Assembly (NCBI GenBank): GCA_003260075.1
Contig: QLIY01000877.1
Location: forward strand, 1-64,000
Source: Phallusia mammillata
Lineage: Eukaryota > Chordata > Ascidiacea > Phlebobranchia > Ascidiidae
Direction: 5' to 3'
Length of the DNA stretch: 64,000 nucleotides
Positions 57,098-64,000 of this stretch are shown here, piece by piece. The notes beneath the pieces were generated by a model that had not been told where the DNA came from, did not search any database, and saw nothing but the letters and a program-made list of their open reading frames with translations. The first letter of the stretch is position 1. Each line of letters begins with the position of its first letter. The translations under genes were made by a program, and so were the position numbers.

Positions 57098-58570
57098 GGT
57101 TTAGTGGGGTTTTTATAATTTTGTATTTGATTTTTTATGTTAAATATAAATCAGGAGTATAGGTTGCAAGGAAGTGCACTTTCCTTAGGATTCAGATCTT
57201 ATCCCTTTAATTGTTTTCGGCACTGAAAAGGTGATCAGCCTCAGATACCTGAAAAACAACTAATAAAATCCTGCAACAAAGTGGTTATTTGCTGGTTATA
57301 ATACACAACCTATACAGAGGTCAATCTTAAAATCATTTGAGGGAGCACTGATCAAAGAAAAACCTTTATGTACAAGATAACACAGCTATGAAACAGCTTT
57401 AACACTTCGTATAACAGACGAAAAATGTGACCCTTTGTGGAGGGCGTTGTCGTAAACAATAACCTTTTGCGTTTTTACGCCATAACGAACTGAATGGTGA
57501 CGTCGGCATAATTATATCCGCACTCACGCTAGGTAAATAATTCTCTTTTCGTGGACCTGAACCGCTATATAAGCCACACACATTCACAAAAACATACCGG
57601 ACCTGCAAAGGGGTTACCTTGTCACCCTTGTTTGTCGAACGGTCTGTTGCGATTTGTCTGTACTGTCGTCCGCTAGGTGTCACGCCAGAGGCATTTTAAG
57701 AACACTAAACTCGCACTTGGTATTAGTTCAAGGTACTAAATAACTGCCAGAAAGCTTGTGTACAAGTAACTTATCGTATTACAGACGTTTCAAGTATTAC
57801 TGTTTCCGCCTTCAGTGCAACAAGTCATATATGCTTGAAGCAATGCGCTTTAAACGTTCTTTTCAGTATTTTTAACCAGTTTAGTTGCCACGCTTTGAAA
57901 GGGAAAGAAGTTTTACAAACGAAACTAATAATTTCATGACGGGGTCAGTGAAAGGTCAAACATTGAGCAATGATCATTCACCTGTTACTGTCTATTCTGA
58001 AAGTGAGAAGAGGAAAGGGACTACCGGTAAAAAGTTCTAATAGAGTCTATTATAGAGTTCTATTAAATAGACCATTTGATTTTCAATGTACAACAACATA
58101 TCTTGTGTGAAAGTTTCATCCAAAATCCATCAAACATTTCATGGCAAATCGAGTTGGACAAACTATCTGAAATAAAAGAAACAAATCAGGTAAAATCAAG
58201 TTGTGTCCTCCTCAGGGAAAGAGACACATAAAAACATGCAGAAACAATGCTTACCCTTTGTTACGTCAGCAGGTACCCTACTTATGGGGTAGTACGACTA
58301 ACGATGTAACTGCTCAAAAAGGCGCCTACCCTACAGTATATGTTATCTCTACTATCAAACCAGGAAGGGTAACAGACTTCTTCTTGCATTTACCGATATC
58401 CTCATGGTAGCTACAATAGATGCAAGCACGGTAGATAGGACTAGATGTTTAATCACGATCAAAAAGAGACATTTTTTTGAGGTGTTGTCCCACCTTTACG
58501 TTATTTACAACAAACAAAACATAAAAACTTACACAATAATAAAACTAAACTGTTTATACCAGCCTATATA

Positions 58571-58949
58571 ACAATTACTTACATTACTTTTCAACAGAGC
58601 TTCGTCAGTCTAGTGCACATTTGCGCGCACCTCTTCCAATTCCAAATCATGTTGAATCTTATTCGAAATTATTCGCAAAAGTGCCCCCCCCCCCTTTTCA
58701 ACAGAGCTTCGTCAGTCTAGTGCACATTTGCGCGCACCTCTGGCAATTCCAAATCATGTTGTATCTCATTCTGTACAAATGTTTCACTTTTAGATTTCAC
58801 CTCAATTGATCTTTGTCCTTCTTGATTTTTATTTTNACAATTACTTACATTACTTTTCAACAGAGCTTCGTCAGTCTAGTGCACATTTGCGCGCACCTCT
58901 TCCAATTCCAAATCATGTTGAATCTTATTCGAAATTATTCGCAAAAGTG
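58571..58949. repeat. Three copies of one segment joined by a C run and an n
   Basis: 58571-58683 is repeated as 58837-58949 (after n at 58836) and partly as 58695-58761 (after a C run, 58684-58694). The shared core is AGCTTCGTCAGTCTAGTGCA. All three are probably one locus. Confidence 0.8.
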
Positions 58950-60068
58950 TCTCTTGCAGCTCGTCTCATGCTTCAATTCTGTTAAAATAGTGAAAAATTT
59001 TTTTTTTATATCTAGCAAATAAACAAAAAACTAGCTTTTATGCAAATAGCACAAAGATCTTCACTCACGGAGCACCAATGTTAACGCTTCAGTTAGCCTA
59101 TTGAGACTGAATTATCTGTCTCAAGTCTAAACTGACGTCACAAGCTAAAATCTAATTTTATATTCAATCAGGGGTGAATTCACTGTAACGCTTACGATCT
59201 CTGTGCACTATTTTCTAGTTTCAATAAGAGTTAAACTATTTAGCAGGGCTATGCCCCCTAAATACTTACAACCTTTACCACACCACCTTCTGATTTTATT
59301 GGATGCAATTAAAGATTATACAATAACAAAGATTTACAAAGTCAAAAACATAATCATAACATAAAAACATAACACATAACATAAACTTGACGCAGTTGGG
59401 CGTGGCCTTTATATCCGGTTGCCAGCTTGCGTAATGCGCTTCTAACTTTACACAATAAAAAGAGAATACACGCGAATAAAGTTACGATAGTTGCGATAAA
59501 GAATGCGTCAGTTATTTGTTTTTGAAATGCATGGTTTGTTTCTTTTAACAACGCAAGCCCAAACGTTTCCTGTCCCATCTGAGCAAACCGAGCAATATCA
59601 CATCCTTCTGCCGTTCGCCTGTTATTTGTGGCATGACGGAAATGATTGATGGCTGTGTTATTTCAACACCATGGTTAGCAAATGGCACTATGTTGCATTA
59701 CGCAACACCCGAGTAGAATAAATGTCTTGAATTTGGGAAGGACGTGTTTCGACTGCATTAGACCATATGTTCCTAACTGTGGGAGCCCACACCTACCCTA
59801 TCTGCAACTGTTCTGTATATTCATTCGAGTGACGTCACACAAAATTAGTTTGTCTTAATCTGACTATTTCTCCTTAAATGAGGTTGGAACCCACAACCTT
59901 GTGTACACAAAGTAACAATACGCAAATTCTATTTCCCGTTATATACACATTTCTGAATCAAGTTTTAGGAATATACATTTCATTGTTTGTATTATTACGC
60001 CACACACATCACAACACAAAGTAGATTTACAAACAAACAAAGTACACTACTGTGAGGTCTTTATGATA

Positions 60069-60774
60069 TTATTGTTTTAGTTTTTCTTTTGCAATCCGTA
60101 AATTATCTTGGCTTGTGTCCAGGAGTCGTTTTCGCTCTTCCTCGGTCGAATCCTCAGATTTTCTGCAAGCTTCAATTGCTTCTGTGAAATGTTTCACGGC
60201 CTCCTTGTCACGTGATGTTTTTTCGCAAACAACCCCAAGGTTGTTCAGCAACCAACCGTAGACTTCATATTTGGTTGCATCATCTCGAAACTTGCGTTTC
60301 AACAAACTTATTCCTTCCCTGACAGTTTCTTCCTCTAGTTGATAGGAACCGATCCAATATAGACTGTATTCAATGTAATTCAAACACTGCCCCCCCCCCG
60401 GTGACGCATGTCAGCGATCAAGGGGATCACGTGATCGACCACAATGGGTTTGTTTGTGATGTCATTGTCCATCATTGATTCGTTTGTTTCTTTCAATTCC
60501 CACGCACAACCCTGTACACCTCTCGCTGCGGCATCGGGACTTTGTTGCTTTGCATAGAAATCTGATGCAATATGGCAGAACAGGATCGACTCGTTAAAGT
60601 TTTTGGCATCTCGAAATTTTGCAGCAAAAGTTTTTAATTCATTTGCTGTGGTTTTGACTTGACCTTCAATTAACCTTGAAAGTTGCTGTTTTACTAAATT
60701 TGCCTCGTTGTATTTTCCCCGTTTCACAGAATCTGAGTATTTCTGAACCAACTGGGATTTTTCGTTACTTCCAC
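60069..60774 (-). CDS. C-terminal helical/TPR-like exon of a minus-strand gene, interrupted by a C-run
   Basis: On the minus strand this exon begins at 60774 after a CAG acceptor and ends at a TAA stop (60069-60071). The helical repeats look TPR-like: ANELKTFAAKFRDAKNF..ILFCHIASDFY, then YGWLLNNLGVVCEKTSRDKEAVKHFTEAIEAC. A ten-base C run (60390-60399) interrupts the helical reading, with ..IADMRH on one side and NYIEYSLYW on the other, so sequence is probably missing there. It is the last exon of the gene that starts near 62287. Exact family not recognised. Confidence 0.6.
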
Positions 60775-60847
60775 CTGTAAAACAAATAAGCACATTAACA
60801 TTCAAAACAAGTGGAAACAGGAAGAAACAGAAACGAGGAAAACTTAC

Positions 60848-60892
60848 TTTTGGGTTGAAATATTTCATCGAGGTCTGTGCTAGTGACGTCAC
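60848..60892 (-). CDS. Small internal exon, minus-strand kinase/TPR gene
   Basis: A 45-bp exon encoding GDVTSTDLDEIFQPK, with AG acceptor (plus-strand CT at 60893-60894) and GTAAGT donor. Its phase (split Gly codon before, split Ser codon after) joins it cleanly to 60963-61085 upstream and to the exon starting at 60774 downstream. A copy of this region occurs at 61257-61345. Confidence 0.6.
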
Positions 60893-60962
60893 CTAAAAAT
60901 ATCGAACATTGTTTCTTCAAAAATTTTTCCACTAAACGCGTTCATTTTTCTAAAAACAATAC

Positions 60963-61085
60963 CTTGTTGCCGTGGTGATGTGACGTCATGTGCTGCTTCC
61001 ATCAGTTGTGGTCGTGAACTTTGACCTGCTGGCGTGCCACGTGATGTGCTGGGAAGGTCGATGTTGACTGCTGGTCTGCTCGATT
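60963..61085 (-). CDS. Low-complexity linker exon, minus-strand kinase/TPR gene
   Basis: A 123-bp exon encoding a Ser/Pro/Arg/Gln-rich linker (ESSRPAVNIDLPSTSRG.., ending ..TSPRQQG). It is flanked by AG and GT, with phase compatible with the 60848-60892 exon. No domain is visible. It probably tethers the kinase part to the helical C-terminus. Confidence 0.55.
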
Positions 61086-61256
61086 CTGTCAATCAACAAA
61101 CATCGGTTGTAAATACTCCTGAATGAAGGAAGTGGCGTAGCTACATGACGTCATAGACATGCAAACCAACGGCAGGACGTTAAAGTTTAAACAATATTTG
61201 TACAGTAAGTTTTGTGTCTCGTTATTCAACCAACATTCGCTGTACCCCCCCCCCCC

Positions 61257-62015
61257 TTCATCGAGGTCTGTGCTAGTGACGTCACCTAAAAATATCGAAC
61301 ATTGTTTCTTCAAAAAATTTTCCACTAAACGCGTTCATTTTTCTAANTGGTGCCGCGTAAATTCTCCAATAATCATAACTAGCTGTTAGTTTTGGTAAAC
61401 GCAAAAGTGAAGGTACTATTGCCAATGTTTGTTACAAAACAATTACAAATTGAAAACCTAGCTTAGCTTTACGCGAAACTTACGTGTCTTTGAAGGGGGG
61501 GGGGTCTTGCTTAGTTCTTCCATAGCGCTGTAAATAAATTAAGAATACAAAGCAATTTGTTTACTATAATTTTTCAACTTGTAGTAGCGGGCTCTTGCTT
61601 GTGGCGTTATGTTAGAACGTTGAACTAGAAGCGCGTAAAACAATTAAACATTCACAACAACGCCGCTCCATTTCACAATCGGCATTATTTCGTCACACAA
61701 GCGTCAGGCGTTAAGAGAGTTCGTCCAAGCGTGAATACAAAACAGCTGACGTAAAATACAATTTGTAATTTGCATTTTGCTTTAAAACAAGTTTGTAATA
61801 AGCTTTGTTCAGTGAGCTACGTTACAAAAATTCATCACTGTTGGTTGTGGATTTGCTTTAAGGCTTGTGGTGCCGCGTAAATTCTCCAATAATCATAACT
61901 AGCTGTTAGTTTTGGTAAACGCAAAAGTGAAGGTACTATTGCCACTGTTTGGTGCAAAACAATTAAAAATTGAAAACCTAGCTTAGCTTTACGCGAAACT
62001 TACGTGTCTTTGAAC
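61257..62015. repeat. Duplicated and mis-joined segments of the kinase gene
   Basis: 61257-61345 repeats 60867-60954; 61348-61494 repeats 61868-62014. The junctions are a 12-C run (61245-61256), an n (61347) and a ten-G run (61495-61504). These joins cut the kinase gene and scramble exon order. Confidence 0.8.
61505..61527 (-). CDS. Truncated exon after kinase N-lobe exon (cut by a G-run)
   Basis: After a TTTACAG acceptor, 23 bases read on in the phase left by the 62004-62173 exon to give ..T-A-MEELSK, the start of helix C of a kinase. A ten-base G run (61495-61504) then replaces the rest of the exon. The remaining kinase core (HRD, DFG) is not found in the window. Confidence 0.5.
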
Positions 62016-62287
62016 CGGTTTTTAGTTTGTTCCCCGCCATGGCATTCCAAGACTTTAACAGCAAGTTTGTTGAGTGATTTATGTTTTCCGACGAGAACCA
62101 CTCCGAAACTTCCAGAACCCACAATACTTGACTTTGGGTCGCACAGAATATCATCAGCATCAAATTCACGCAACTGATAATTAATACATTGGCTTGGAAA
62201 GTAGCGTATGTAAACATGATTTGGCTAAATTGATTATGTTCGATTCAAAATACTTACATTAGATTGATTTGGTGGAGCGCTTGCCAT
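62004..62287 (-). CDS. Protein-kinase N-lobe, first two exons of the minus-strand gene
   Basis: Exon 1 (62287-62258) gives ATG and MASAPPNQSN; exon 2 (62173-62004) continues LREFDADDILCDPKSS. The glycine-rich loop reads IVGSGSFGVVLVGKH and the ATP-binding lysine sits in LAVKVLE, typical of the kinase N-lobe and most like RIPK/IRAK/TKL kinases. Donors are GTAAGT at both exons. The C-lobe is missing because the following sequence is broken by joins. Downstream exons on the same strand suggest a kinase fused to a TPR-like tail, but continuity is not proven. Confidence 0.65.
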
Positions 62288-62314
62288 GGTTGACGATTGT
62301 TTTGATTGTTTTTT

Positions 62315-62496
62315 TGCGAATCTTGCGATCTTCAGTATTTTAATCTGTTGGGCTCGACTGAATACTTCTTCTTCGGCTGCAGAACGAACTGTTTCGTCAC
62401 AACAGTTACTACAAATACACGTCACAATGACTTCGATTGTTCGGTGTCACAACTTTTGTAAACGATGTGACGCGAACAACCGACTTTGCAACTTGA

Positions 62497-62550
<54 letters not shown>

Positions 62551-62730
62551 GCGAATCTTGCGATGTTCAGTATTTTAATCTGTTGGGCTCGACTGAATAC
62601 TTCTTCGGCTGCAGAACGAACTGTTTCGTCACAACAGTTACTATAAATACACGTCACAATGACTTCGATTGTTCGGTGTCGCAACTTTTGTAAACGATGT
62701 GACGCGAACAACCGACTTTGCAACTTGACA
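62315..62730. repeat. About 182-bp duplication around a 52-G run
   Basis: 62315-62497 and 62550-62730 are near-identical (one has an extra TTC), separated by 52 G (62498-62549). It lies just upstream of the kinase start codon, so it is probably promoter or 5' UTR sequence present twice. Confidence 0.8.
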
Positions 62731-64000
62731 CCTGCCTATTTAAACTGAATAAACGCAGCCTCGCATCGTAAACTTTTGTTCTCAACATTTTTGAGGTTTA
62801 GCTTTCTTGTTCTACACTAAAGTTTAGTTTACTGAGGGGGCGATTGTGACAATCTTGGATTTTGGGGGCGATTTTACCTCTAAGTTGGGTAATTTCTAAA
62901 TTTTAAGTTTATAAATATGCATACAAAAACTGTGGGATACGCAATATGGCTAATTGTAACTTGACGTGAAATGGTTACAGATCTGCCTAATATGGTTTAT
63001 ACTTTTGTATAACTGTGAGACTAACCTATTATTTTCTTATTTTTAGAGAGTATATTAACGTTGCAAAATAGGTCATAGTGTATATGACATCGCAAAATGA
63101 CATATATGACATCGCCTCGTTAACAAACACCAGGCACGTGGGACGCATAAGCTTAAACATGCTGCAATTGAATAAATTGTGTTTGCTGGCGATTGTTTTT
63201 GTTTTTCGTGATCTCGAGCGTAGGGTTTGGGCATTTCATTTGTAACTGGGGACATTGAAATCAGGCTTTGTATGGCTACTAGCAAAACAATTAGTTTTCA
63301 TTCAAACGCTTTCACACCTCAAGCTTTAGAAGCAAAAACCTTTATAGAAAATAATAATCTCATAAGGGGACGATTTTGACCCAGAGCCACAAAAGGGGTT
63401 GATTTTTGCAAAAAAGGTTAAAGACCACTGGTATAAATTCTTTGCCATCCCCACCGAGAAAAATTCGTATCGAGAGGCGCATGACGTTGGCAAACTTACA
63501 TGAAACCTGATTCCGACATTTTGCTTTCCGATAAGAACGCTCGTCGCAATTTTGTGCTGCAATGCTAAGAATACGACTCATTACTGACACCGCGTGGCTG
63601 ACATGGGTTGTAGTCTTGTAGAGGGGGGGGGGTTGCTTTCCGATAAAAACGCTCGCCGCAATTTTGTGCTGCAATGCCGAAAATAAGACTCATTACTGAC
63701 ACCGCGTGGCTGACATGGGTTGTAGTCTTGTAGACATAGAGGAGTGTACTGTAACTGTTTTCCCATTTTGACGTGACCTGTATGTCAGCAGTGTTTCCAC
63801 GCACATAGCCATAGTGGGATTAGAACACACGAGCACATGTGTGAAAAGCCTTATCATATTGCATGGCAGTAAATATGGTTTATTGTTAATAAAAGCAAAC
63901 ATAATTGTTTATTCCAAATCTGTACGCATTACCGTTTAGCTGTAAAATTATTGGCGATACTGTAAATCCTTACACTGGTGATAATTGAATCTTTAACTAC
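62731..64000. other. Repeat-rich right end without a recognisable gene
   Basis: Holds a degenerate hAT-like stretch (about 62832-63440, ending GGTTAAAGACCACTGG), a roughly 92-100-bp duplication at 63531-63734 around ten G (63623-63632), and a SINE-like B box reversed near 63813-63833. No coding exon recognised. Confidence 0.5.

Larger units (their letters stand above)
55334..60068. other. 4.7 kb without a recognisable gene
   Basis: No exon of DNA-PKcs or of another family was recognised. Contents seen: hAT-like ends near 55769 and 55874, C runs at 56654-56663 and 56819-56830, duplications at 56573-56748 and 58571-58949, a GGAAGGTAGGAGGTGGAAGAT minisatellite at 57047-57097, and a 47-bp sequence present at both 56061 and 59081. 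Confidence 0.5.

Noticed and set aside
62286..62693. Gly-rich 135-codon frame
   Set aside because: It crosses the 52-G run and a duplicated segment; the real coding signal here is on the other strand and ends at 62287.

Overview
The window is animal nuclear DNA: AT-rich, with many short introns (mostly 100-900 bp) and families of chordate/metazoan type. The gene content, small introns, dense small transposons and apparently high allelic divergence fit an ascidian tunicate (Ciona-like). That assignment is an inference; no species marker was checked.

Layout. (1) 1-46,154, plus strand: the last 64 exons of an axonemal outer-arm dynein beta-type heavy chain (DNAH9/11/17 group), about 3,470 residues. 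It runs from the C-terminal tail through linker, AAA1-4, stalk and microtubule-binding domain, AAA5-6 and C-terminal domain to a TAA stop. The roughly 1,000 N-terminal residues lie upstream. Reading frame and intron phase agree across every junction. (2) 46,759-47,793, plus strand: an intronless WDR45/WIPI4 beta-propeller gene (autophagy). (3) 48,584-55,333, plus strand: exons of the N-terminal part of DNA-PKcs (PRKDC). They carry three in-frame TAG codons in three successive exons, a large internal gap, a 1.9-kb tandem block and several one-base phase mismatches, so the locus looks like a pseudogene, a dying gene or a badly assembled one. (4) 55.4-60.0 kb: no recognisable gene, only repeats. 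(5) 60,069-62,287, minus strand: pieces of a gene joining a protein-kinase N-lobe to a C-terminal helical/TPR-like region, broken by assembly joins. (6) 62.3-64 kb: repeats and duplicated segments.

Two things dominate the non-coding sequence. First, there are non-autonomous transposons: several hAT-like elements with clean 8-bp target duplications (including one nested pair), pogo-like inverted repeats, and at least three tRNA-derived SINE families. Second, there are assembly joins. Runs of ten or more C or G, or single n bases, repeatedly sit between two near-identical copies of the same 20-1,900 bp. These copies look like alleles or overlapping contig ends placed in series; one of them duplicates a dynein exon.

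Functionally the genes are unrelated (ciliary motor, autophagy, DNA repair, signalling), and nothing suggests a gene cluster or operon beyond shared strand. All homology statements rest on recalled family sequences, not on a search.
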